Positions 35,441 to 42,673 of a DNA stretch of 44,580 bases are shown here, one piece after another. The position numbers and the translations under genes were made by a program. The notes beneath the pieces were generated by a model that saw only the letters and a list, made by a program, of their open reading frames with translations, had not been told where the DNA came from and did no database searches. This stretch comes from Candidatus Kapaibacterium sp. (lineage in GTDB: Bacteria > Bacteroidota > Ignavibacteria > Kapaibacteriales > WFXC01), in assembly GCA_027082775.1 (NCBI GenBank), contig JALWUI010000159.1, positions 1 through 44,580 of the forward strand. The letters run 5' to 3'. The number at the start of each line of letters is the position of its first letter. Positions within the stretch are counted from its first letter, which is position 1.

Positions 35441-37313
35441 ATGTTCCACGTGGAACATTGCGGAGGTAGAGTGCCAGGATGGAAAGATCCGCAGCCGTCA
35501 CGCCAGCAATGCGCGAAGCCTGTCCCAGCGAATGTGGTCGGATCTTTGCCAGCTTTTCCCGGGCTTCGGTCGAGAGCGAAGGAATAGCGGCATAGTCGAT
35601 GTCCGGCGGAATCCGTTTTTCCTCCATCGCCCGCAGCCGCTCCACTTCCCGACGCTGCCGCTCGATGTACCCCGCATATTTGATTTCCAGTTCTACCTGT
35701 TCCCGAACGGCTGCTGGAAGGGAGGTGAGATCCCAGCCAAGCGCTGTCAACAGTTCCTCCAGTGTTACTTTGCCCCGCCGCAACAGCTTTTCCAGTGACG
35801 TGGCTTCCGTAATGGGAGCTTCGCCAATAGCGGTCAGATAGGCGTTGATAGCGTCGGGCGTTGCTTTCGTTGTTTGAAGCTGCTGGTGGAGTTGCGCGAT
35901 GGCTGCTTCTTTGGCAAGCAGTTGTTCGTACAATTCTGGTTCAATCAATCCTAATTCGTAGCCATAACGCAGCAGGCGTCGGTCTGCATTGTCCTGCCGC
36001 AGCAGCAGTCGATATTCTGCCCGCGAAGTGAACATTCGGTACGGTTCGTCGACGTCTTTGTTGATGAGATCGTCGATCAAAACGCCAATGTAGGCTTCCG
36101 ATCGCTGGAGTTTGAATTCGCCCTCACCACGTACCAGCAGTGCCGCATTGATTCCGGCAATGAGTCCCTGGGCAGCGGCTTCTTCATATCCCGACGTTCC
36201 GTTGATCTGTCCAGCGAAAAACAGCCCCCGGATTGCTTTGGTTTCCAGGGTAAAGTGGAGCTGGTAGGGGTAGAAAAAGTCGTACTCGACGGCGTAGCCG
36301 TAGCGGAGAATGCGGGCGTTTTCCATACCGGGAATGGTGCGCAGCGCCCGCTCCTGAATATCCCGCGGTAAGCTGGTGGAGAATCCGTTGACATACACCG
36401 AGTTTGTGCCCAAGCCTTCGGGTTCGAGCACGATCCGATGCGATTCTTTGTCTGCGAATCGGTACACTTTATCTTCGACCGAAGGGCAGTACCGCGGACC
36501 TCGCCCCGTGATCTTGCCCGTGAACATCGGGGAGCGATCGAAGCCTTCCGCGATAATTTCGTGTGTTTCTGCGGTCGTGCGGGTCATATAACAGAGAATC
36601 TTGTTTTCGACGGATTGGGTACGCAAAGAAAATGGCTGGGGAGGCTCATCCCCGGGATGGATTTCCATCTTGCGGAGATCGAGTGTTTCCAGAGCAACCC
36701 GTGGTGGCGTACCGGTTTTGAGCCGTCCGCGCTGGAGACCGTAACTTTCCAGCAGATCCGAGATTTTGGTGGCACTCTTTTCACCAAAGCGTCCTCCGGT
36801 TGTCGCTTCCAGTCCGGTGTACATTACTCCGTTGAGGAAGGTTCCGCCACACAGCACGACGGCTGTGGTTTTGAGCTGTTCGCGGTCGTCCAGGAGCACT
36901 CCAACGACCCGATCGTTGCGGACCAGAATTTCCGTCACCGTACCCTCAATCAGGGTTAAGCTGGGCAGGGATTGGAGCAGTTGTCGAGCGAACAGCGGAT
37001 AGAGAGCTTTATCATTTTGCGACCGGGGCGACCACACGGCAGGACCGCGGGAGCGGTTCAGGAGTTTGAACTGAATGCCGCTCCGGTCTGCTAAGACACC
37101 CATCACGCCGCCCAGGGCATCAATTTCTTTCACCAGATGCCCTTTTGCTGTTCCGCCAACGGCAGGATTACACGAAAGCCGTCCAATGGTGTCAAGGGAC
37201 ATCGTCACCAGCGCAACACGGCATCCCATCCGGGCAGCCGCCGCTGCTGCTTCGATGCCAGCGTGCCCACCGCCGATGACAATGACATCGTATGTATCCG
37301 ATCGATTGCGCAT
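35403..37313 (-). CDS. mnmG: tRNA uridine 5-carboxymethylaminomethyl modification enzyme MnmG
   Basis: A 636-residue FAD/NADH enzyme that with MnmE installs the (carboxymethyl)aminomethyl group on U34 of tRNAs. FAD motif VIVIGGGHAGIEAAAAAARM is at the N-terminus. The signatures LSCNPAVGGTAKGHLV and GLFFAGQINGTSGYEEAAAQ are intact, with the C-terminal helical tRNA/MnmE-binding domain (RPHSLGQASRIAGVTAADLS). Length is normal. parS copies lie just upstream of the start codon and within its last codons (NVPRGT). mnmE is 576 bases upstream with a GNAT gene between them. Confidence 0.97.
   Translation of the reverse strand: MRNRSDTYDVIVIGGGHAGIEAAAAAARMGCRVALVTMSLDTIGRLSCNPAVGGTAKGHLVKEIDALGGVMGVLADRSGIQFKLLNRSRGPAVWSPRSQNDKALYPLFARQLLQSLPSLTLIEGTVTEILVRNDRVVGVLLDDREQLKTTAVVLCGGTFLNGVMYTGLEATTGGRFGEKSATKISDLLESYGLQRGRLKTGTPPRVALETLDLRKMEIHPGDEPPQPFSLRTQSVENKILCYMTRTTAETHEIIAEGFDRSPMFTGKITGRGPRYCPSVEDKVYRFADKESHRIVLEPEGLGTNSVYVNGFSTSLPRDIQERALRTIPGMENARILRYGYAVEYDFFYPYQLHFTLETKAIRGLFFAGQINGTSGYEEAAAQGLIAGINAALLVRGEGEFKLQRSEAYIGVLIDDLINKDVDEPYRMFTSRAEYRLLLRQDNADRRLLRYGYELGLIEPELYEQLLAKEAAIAQLHQQLQTTKATPDAINAYLTAIGEAPITEATSLEKLLRRGKVTLEELLTALGWDLTSLPAAVREQVELEIKYAGYIERQRREVERLRAMEEKRIPPDIDYAAIPSLSTEAREKLAKIRPHSLGQASRIAGVTAADLSILALYLRNVPRGTSTVPSESPADAH
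35442..35457. promoter_or_regulatory. parS: parS site, ParB-binding palindrome (left copy)
   Basis: Perfect 16-base palindrome TGTTCCACGTGGAACA, extendable to 18 bases (35441-35458). It is the same type as the GTTCCACGTGGAAC parS of pseudomonads and other bacteria. It overlaps the mnmG C-terminal codons and lies one base past the nuclease stop. Confidence 0.9.
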
Positions 37314-37329
37314 TGTTCCACGTGGAACA
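37314..37329. promoter_or_regulatory. parS: parS site, ParB-binding palindrome (right copy)
   Basis: A second perfect TGTTCCACGTGGAACA, identical over 16 bases to the left copy and 1.87 kb from it. Its last base abuts the ATG of mnmG (37313-37311), so it occupies the ribosome-binding zone of that gene. Confidence 0.92.
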
Positions 37330-37331
37330 CT

Positions 37332-37880
37332 TTATGGTTTGAGAAACTTCACGTACAGGACGTAGTCTTCATACACATCGTCATCCAGCTTCACAGCCCG
37401 TGGTTCAGTTCCATACTGCTGGAAATCCCATCGCTGGTACAATCGACGTAAAGGGACGTTCGAGCTTGCAACCGCAGTGTGAAGCTGCTCGATAGCAGGG
37501 AGCTCAGCCCGTATCAGCTCAAACAGCGTGCGCAGCAGTTGATGAGCAATTCCCAGGCGACGAAACGTTGGATCCGTATACACCCAATCGATCGCGCCAC
37601 GGTGGTGCACTCGATGGTTGTTCGCCGGTTCGGATCGGAACCGGAGCATCGAAACCAGCTCGTTTTCGAAAAAGGCGCCCAGCAGGAAAGAAGCTGGAAA
37701 GCGGAGCAGCCGATGAAATGGCTCAGGCGAATGGCGGAATTGCTCGACGAAATACGGCAGATCGAATGGAAAGGCTTCCGGATGTTCTCGCAGCGCCTGT
37801 TCCATCAGGCGTAAGTACTCAAAGCGGTCGGTGTTGCGCAGAGGACGAATGGTAATGATGTCGAAAATGGAACGATGCAT
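37332..37880 (-). CDS. GNAT-family N-acetyltransferase
   Basis: A 182-residue acetyltransferase fold. IRPLRNTDRFEYLRLMEQAL begins strand one. AIDWVYTDPTFRRLGIAHQL holds motif A, the acetyl-CoA pyrophosphate loop (R-R-x-G-I-A). The C-terminal VASSNVPLRRLYQRWDFQQYG is the usual motif B and end segment. The substrate cannot be told; small amine, antibiotic or protein N-terminus are all possible. The gene sits between mnmE and mnmG on the same strand, nine bases from the mnmE stop, so it is probably co-transcribed with mnmE. Confidence 0.88.
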   Translation of the reverse strand: MHRSIFDIITIRPLRNTDRFEYLRLMEQALREHPEAFPFDLPYFVEQFRHSPEPFHRLLRFPASFLLGAFFENELVSMLRFRSEPANNHRVHHRGAIDWVYTDPTFRRLGIAHQLLRTLFELIRAELPAIEQLHTAVASSNVPLRRLYQRWDFQQYGTEPRAVKLDDDVYEDYVLYVKFLKP

Positions 37881-37889
37881 TTCTGATGC

Positions 37890-39263
37890 TCATTTGCCAA
37901 TACAAAACCGTGAAAAAATGGCTTGCAGCACTTCGTCTGTATAAACTTCGCCAGTGATCTTGCCGATGGCGTTCAGCGCTTCGCGCACCTCAACAGCGAC
38001 AAATTCATTGGACAGACCGGCACGGAGTGCGTCGATTGCCGCTGCTAAGGAACGAGCAGCCGCAGCTAACAACGTTGCCTGACGTTCATTGATCAGGCCA
38101 TCGGTGACGCGCTGACTGTCCTCTTTTGCAATCGTTGCCAGTGTGCGCTTGAGCTGGCCAAGCCCTTCCCCCGTTCTGGCAGAAATGCCAAGGGTCTGAA
38201 CCGATCCGTTCGAGGGAAATGCTGAAGGAGGATCCGGGATCAGGTCCAGCTTGTTGTGGACCAGTAAATACCGCGACTGCGGATAGCGTTGCTGCAGCGC
38301 GGCAAGTAAAGAGTTTGAGTGATCAAATCCCAGCGAGGCATCGTTAAGGACCAGGACCAGATTAGACTGTTGCAAGATCGAGTGTGCCAGCTCGATCCCT
38401 TCCAGCTCAATGCGATCCGCCGGTTTGTCACGAAGACCGGCGGTGTCTACCAGTTTAATGCTCATTCCGTCCAGAAACAGCACTTCTTCAATGTAGTCGC
38501 GAGTGGTGCCCGGCAGGTCGCTGACAATTGCCCGCTGCTTGCCCAAAAGCGCATTCAGCAGAGAAGATTTTCCCGCATTGGGATATCCTACGATACCCAC
38601 AACATATCCCCCACGGAGAATTTCTGCTGCAACGACGCTATCAGCTAATTCGGAGCAAATGTGGTGAACTGCTTTTAATTGCTGGATCACGGTTTCACGG
38701 TCGATCAGCTCAATGTCTTCCTCTGCAAAGTCCAGCTCCAATTCTAATAGACCAGCGATGTCAATCAGTTGTTGCCGCAACTGTTGCAGCCGACGGGTCA
38801 GCCCACCAACCAGTTGCCGGGCGGCTGCCTGTGCGCCCGGAATGGTCTGAGCGTGGATTAAGTCGGCGACTGCTTCAACCTGCGTCAGATCCAGCTTGCC
38901 ATTGAGAAATGCCCGCTTGGTGAATTCTCCCGGCTCTGCGTGGCGAGCGCCAGCCGTGATCAGTGCGTTGAGAATCTGTTGCGTGACCAGCGGTCCCCCG
39001 TGGCAGCCAAATTCCACCACATCTTCGCCGGTGTACGAATGAGGAGCGCGGAACACTGAAGCCGTGACCGTATCAATGAGCTGCGGACCGTCGTAGAACT
39101 TCCCATAGTGAATGGTGTGGGTGGGCACTGTTGCCAGCGCCGCTTTGCCACGGAAGCAGCGATCGGCAATGATGAAAGCATCCGGTCCTGAGAGCCGGAC
39201 AATTGCAATACCCCCAATGCCGGGTGGCGTTGCCACTGCGCAAATAGTGTCTTTGCTGATCAT
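37890..39263 (-). CDS. mnmE: tRNA modification GTPase MnmE
   Basis: A 457-residue GTPase partner of MnmG. An N-terminal tetrahydrofolate-binding domain (TICAVATPPGIGGIAIVRLS) is followed by a helical domain carrying the inserted Ras-like G domain: G1 GYPNAGKSSLL, G2-G3 DLPGTTRDY and DTAGLRDK, G4 NKLD. It ends in the invariant FCIGK, whose Cys is needed for activity. Length is standard. AGGAGG lies about 20 bases before the ATG, too far for a normal ribosome site. Confidence 0.97.
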   Translation of the reverse strand: MISKDTICAVATPPGIGGIAIVRLSGPDAFIIADRCFRGKAALATVPTHTIHYGKFYDGPQLIDTVTASVFRAPHSYTGEDVVEFGCHGGPLVTQQILNALITAGARHAEPGEFTKRAFLNGKLDLTQVEAVADLIHAQTIPGAQAAARQLVGGLTRRLQQLRQQLIDIAGLLELELDFAEEDIELIDRETVIQQLKAVHHICSELADSVVAAEILRGGYVVGIVGYPNAGKSSLLNALLGKQRAIVSDLPGTTRDYIEEVLFLDGMSIKLVDTAGLRDKPADRIELEGIELAHSILQQSNLVLVLNDASLGFDHSNSLLAALQQRYPQSRYLLVHNKLDLIPDPPSAFPSNGSVQTLGISARTGEGLGQLKRTLATIAKEDSQRVTDGLINERQATLLAAAARSLAAAIDALRAGLSNEFVAVEVREALNAIGKITGEVYTDEVLQAIFSRFCIGK

Positions 39264-39337
39264 CTACAGACGTGCTTCGATGAAACTTCCTCCTGCTGTG
39301 TAAACCACTTATTGACGAACAATCAGCACGAAAAGCG

Positions 39338-39961
39338 TTACTCTCTTGAAAAATATCTTTCCCGGAAAGCTACAGCGGTCGGACGTTGTCGCAAGAGTTG
39401 TTTCCGTATGATCCTTTTGAGGTCGATAGCGAAATCCGCCAGAGATCGGAAAGGGCGAAACGACAGGTGGTGTTCCCGCAGCAGTGCTTCCAGATCCCCG
39501 CGAGCGTAAATAAGATCGGCGCATTCGTAGAGGACAAAAGCTGAGGAATGAGCAGAGACCAGTACCATCGTTGTATTCGCAGTCAGCAGGCTCAGGCACG
39601 AATGCAGCAACGGTGCGGCAGCGTCATTGCCAAGAGAGGCGCTATCGAGTATCCACAGATGGTCGCCGGCGATGCCCACCCGATGCAGAAGTTCCGCCAT
39701 CGGCGAGGCAGGATACCGGGAGAAGAAACAGAGGGAAAGCGGAAAAGTTTCCGTCAACCGGCAAACCGGAAAAACGCCAGTGTCGATCTGGAGGATCCGG
39801 TATCGTTCTTCCGTCTCGGAGGCAGCGGTGTGAAGCGAACGGAGAAAGGATGGAGGAATGTCGGGAAGCTGGAAAACCGTCGACTCCAGTTGGCAGAAGA
39901 TAAGGGTGGAGCGCAGGTGCAGCAGGGTTGATGTGAGATTGCCAGAATGAATAATCCTCAT
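39338..39961 (-). CDS. Hypothetical protein, possibly a degenerate ABC-type ATPase
   Basis: A 207-residue protein without a clear family. The segment WILDSASLGNDAAAPLLHSC, followed by MVLVSAHSSAFVLYECADLI, faintly resembles the Walker B/H-loop half of an ABC ATPase, but there is no Walker A and no LSGGQ, so activity as an ATPase is unlikely. The start at 39961 (MRIIHSGNLTSTLL) is chosen because earlier codons in the frame (to 40054) add only polar, repeat-like sequence. It lies 74 bases upstream of mnmE on the same strand. The evidence is open frame length and plausible composition only. Confidence 0.5.
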   Translation of the reverse strand: MRIIHSGNLTSTLLHLRSTLIFCQLESTVFQLPDIPPSFLRSLHTAASETEERYRILQIDTGVFPVCRLTETFPLSLCFFSRYPASPMAELLHRVGIAGDHLWILDSASLGNDAAAPLLHSCLSLLTANTTMVLVSAHSSAFVLYECADLIYARGDLEALLREHHLSFRPFRSLADFAIDLKRIIRKQLLRQRPTAVAFRERYFSRE

Positions 39962-40316
39962 CGGAAATGGATCTTTTGCCTTACGCGGCAGGTTGTACGA
40001 GTGGCGCTGAGCTTCATTGTGGTGAATGCGGAATCTCAAAGCGTTGCGTTCCAAGGAAGGCGCTCGAATCCATTCGGGTTGACCACATTGCTGATAAGAA
40101 TGAGCGGAAACGGCGCGCTTTGTGAGGTTGAACAGTGACCAGAGCGCCTGCTATTGGTATTCCTAACAGTGGGAGAACAGGAGGGCTCTTCGGGGCAATG
40201 CTTTAGCAAAGGCATTGGCAGGAGAAGGGGCAGGAGGCGACGCGCGGTGTGCAGGCTCAGGGGTCGGACTGGTGGCGCCAGAGCACTCAGGGATATGCTG
40301 AATACGCTGGGCTGGA

Positions 40317-40343
40317 TTGTCATCGGGATTTTCCGTATATTTG
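40317..40343 (+). promoter_or_regulatory. Weak promoter-like sequence
   Basis: TTG at 40317-40319 and TATATTTG at 40336-40343, but with only a 16-base spacer against 20 in the two better promoters. The sequence also codes IVIGIFRIFAK-stop in one frame, so it may be chance. Confidence 0.35.
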
Positions 40344-40344
40344 C

Positions 40345-40383
40345 AAAATAAAAAGAGGTGACCGGGGGCACGGTCACCTCTTT
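40345..40383 (-). terminator. Strong hairpin terminator of an unidentified minus-strand transcript
   Basis: Arms AAAGAGGTGACC (40352-40363) and GGTCACCTCTTT (40372-40383) make a 12-pair stem with an eight-base loop. On the minus strand the stem is followed by TTATTTTG, extending its own T run. No minus-strand gene lies directly upstream. Confidence 0.7.
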
Positions 40384-40730
40384 GCTTGTGGTGAGTTCCA
40401 GGGCGCACTGGCTGCAGGGACGGCTAATTTCCCTCCTGACACAGGGGCGCTGAGGGCATCGGGGTGAAGCGCTGTGCAGAGGGCTCTATGTTGAGAGCGT
40501 TGGCTGCCATTAATCCGTTGCCGTTGCATTCCTTTGTTTTCTGTTCCTTACCGCTCTTGCCATTCATATATCAAACACTGTGCCAAAGGGAAATTACCCT
40601 GCTTGCTATCGCCTTTCAAGGGTTATTGTCGGCAAATCCGATGCTCCTATAACCCACATTTCTCGCAAGAGAACAATCGTTCAAACGGCGTTGTGTTACA
40701 CTATGGTGTCAGGTTCCGTTGGCAGCGTCA

Positions 40731-40762
40731 GGGAAAATGCACACCTCAGAGTGTGCATTCCC
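40731..40762. repeat. Palindromic repeat, hairpin variant
   Basis: GGGAA (40731-40735) and TTCCC (40758-40762) enclose TGCACAC-ctcaga-GTGTGCA (40738-40757). It looks like the right-hand hairpin of the nested repeats with its own GGGAA/TTCCC flanks. Confidence 0.65.
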
Positions 40763-40871
40763 AGCACGATATGGAGGGGCACAACGCCGCTTCGCCCACG
40801 GACGACCCGCCGATGCGATGCAGTGTGAGCGGAGGAGCCGATCTGGAATCTGTTTCGCAAATACGTGATGG

Positions 40872-40899
40872 TAGGGGGCAGACCGATGTGTCTGCCCTA
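40872..40899. repeat. Second palindrome type
   Basis: GGGCAGA (40876-40882), an eight-base loop, and TCTGCCC (40891-40897), flanked by TAG and TA. It resembles dispersed GTAGGGGC-type inverted repeats seen in many environmental genomes. Only one copy is present in this window. Confidence 0.55.
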
Positions 40900-40910
40900 T
40901 GTCAGATGCA

Positions 40911-40993
40911 GGAAGCGCCGGCTTTAGCCAGCAAAGAAAGTGCACCCTAAGGGGGTGCGTTTCCGGTGAATGCACACTGAAGTGTGCGCTCCC
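40911..40993. repeat. Nested palindromic repeat, copy C plus a solo right half
   Basis: Outer arms GGAAGCG (40911-40917) and CGTTTCC (40958-40964, one G-T pair) enclose GCCGGC-ttta-GCCAGC and GCACCC-taagg-GGGTGC. It is followed by GCACAC-tgaa-GTGTGC and CGCTCCC (40972-40993), a right half with no matching left arm. Confidence 0.75.
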
Positions 40994-41021
40994 GGATCCT
41001 CTCCAATCCACATTTTCGGTC

Positions 41022-41052
41022 TTGCCTGTGTCCGGAATTTTTTGTATATTTG
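41022..41052 (+). promoter_or_regulatory. Bacteroidota-type promoter of the propeller-like secreted protein gene
   Basis: TTG at 41022-41024, a 20-base spacer, and TATATTTG at 41045-41052. Spacing and box are identical to the subtilase promoter. The leader to the ATG at 41097 is about 44 bases. Confidence 0.8.
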
Positions 41053-41096
41053 TCCCATCCTTGAAAAGTCTGTTTCACAAATTCTGGAATCCTAAA

Positions 41097-42628
41097 ATGA
41101 TGAAACCGAAAACATTTTCTGCAAATCGTGTGTGTGTGTGTACACACTCCTGTTTCTGATGACCCTCCCGCTGGCAGCGCAGGGATTGTATGTCTGGAAA
41201 CTGCAACTGTATTGGGGGAAGGATTCCACATACGATTTTGATTTGCGGACACCGGCTATCCAGCGATCTGTTGTCGTAGGTATCAATCGCTTTCCGCTCA
41301 AAGGGAGACACGAGGTACACATTGGGGAAGCTGATGGAGGAGGTGGATATGATCAATTTATCCGATTCCGGGACGTAGGCGATCAGCACCTGGAAGGCAG
41401 GAGTGTGGTTCGAACGATTGATGGCATTGGGTATCTTGTAGCAGGGGTACGCTATACGACTGGTTCGCCAGACTCAGTGATGTTTTTATTCCGATGGGAC
41501 ACCAGCCATACGAACGTATGGGCACAACAGGTGCGGTTAGCAGATCCCTATGGTTTGCCGTATGAGACCGTAATGCCTACGAAGGTGATCAATTACCGGG
41601 GGCTGTATTATCTGGTTGGCGGTTATGGACGGATAGGCGGTCGTCAGGATGCGTTTTTGCTGAAGGTCGATGATCAGGGAGCAATTGGATGGGTGATGAT
41701 TTACCGGGATGTTGCAACACCGGATCACGACAAATCGCCGTTGTGGTTATGGGATTTGGAAGCAGCGCAGAGCAGTGGGGAAGTGGTGCTGGTCGGATCG
41801 CGGGTGACACTGTTTCGGAATGCGCTGCCGGATGTGGGATGTTTGAATGAGCGGCAGCAGGCGTGGATGGTGGTAGTTGATGGGAATAATGGGACGTTGC
41901 TGAGCAATGGGATCTATGCGGAGTACAAGGATCAGTGTACAGAGTTAAAGAAGGTGCGCGTCGCAGAGGAGATGGCAACGGGGAAGCAGTATGTATTGAG
42001 CTGTGGGTGGGGGACACATCGGATACCGGGGACCAGTGCGACGATTACACCGTTGACCTACAATGGGGAGTTAGGGAACTTAGCAGGGGGAAATTTGCAG
42101 TTTCAGATGACGCTGGTGGGGATGGGCGGCAATCCGGCGTATGAGCAATTTCGGGATCTGGAATACTGGATGGTACAGGACACGGTGCAGGATATGCTGG
42201 CGTATGTGGGGAGTGTTCGTGACAGCAGTTGGTACACGCCTGTGGGGCAGTGCTGGGACGGGTTCTGGTGGAAAGCAGGGAAAGAGATACACGTGATGCA
42301 GGGATTTTACTATGGTTGGGGGCAACCGCAGCCATATCGGTTGCGGCATATGGAGAAAGTTGAAGCGGATTCAGCATTGTATTTGTTGGGGTATGATGTA
42401 GCGATCTCGCGGGCAGTGTTATGGAAGACAGAGGGGAGGGTCTTTCGACCCAAAGGGGAAGTAGTGCAAGAGTGTCGAACGGAGGTTGCAGGGGCACCGG
42501 ATCGACCGTTTGGGTTGTATCAGGAGTCGATGGAAGCATTGCCGGGGAGCGTGATCGTCGATCCGTTGCAGGTGGAGCTTCTGGATAAGTGGGGATTTGG
42601 AATAGAGTGTTCTGGTACCCTGGATTGA
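41097..42628 (+). CDS. Secreted propeller-like protein, signal peptide out of frame at a (GT)7 repeat
   Basis: The body (from 41132, 498 codons) is a beta-rich secreted protein with recurring motifs such as GIGYLVAGVRY and RGLYYLVGGYGRIGGRQDAF, followed by LLKVDDQGAIGWV. These resemble the Kelch/delta-60-type propeller proteins common in FCB genomes. The promoter-proximal ATG at 41097 begins MMKPKTFSANRVCV but hits a stop after 20 codons. Removing one GT from the (GT)7 run (41128-41141) gives SANRVCVYTLLFLMTLPLAAQ, a normal signal peptide joined in frame to GLYVWKLQLY. As sequenced, the body has only a GTG inside the repeat, with no basic n-region. The next gene follows 45 bases downstream. 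Confidence 0.75.
41128..41141 (+). repeat. Dinucleotide repeat (GT)7 within the signal-peptide coding region
   Basis: Seven GT units. Six or nine units put the signal peptide and protein body in one frame; seven or eight do not. Confidence 0.9.
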
Positions 42629-42673
42629 TCTCAGTAGCGGAGAAGGGTGAGTGATCCCGCAAGGAGGAAGGCA

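Larger units (their letters stand above)
40055..41021. other. Gene-poor, repeat-rich region
   Basis: No credible gene in nearly 1 kb. It holds a weak promoter-like sequence (40317-40343), a strong hairpin (40352-40383), a hairpin at 40731-40762, a second palindrome type at 40872-40899, and nested palindromic repeats at 40911-40993. Short open frames exist, but they overlap these repeats and lack ribosome sites. Confidence 0.6.

Noticed and set aside
40154-40351. 65-codon frame ending in a hydrophobic IVIGIFRIFAK segment
   Set aside because: No ribosome site, Arg-rich low-complexity middle, and it covers a promoter-like box; not convincing as a gene.
14355-41000. The palindromic repeats as a CRISPR array
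   Set aside because: Copies are few, unequally spaced and far apart, with no regular spacers and no cas genes.
40534-41011. Overlapping short frames on both strands in the repeat-rich region
   Set aside because: They run through the palindromic repeats, which translate in all frames; no ribosome site or domain.
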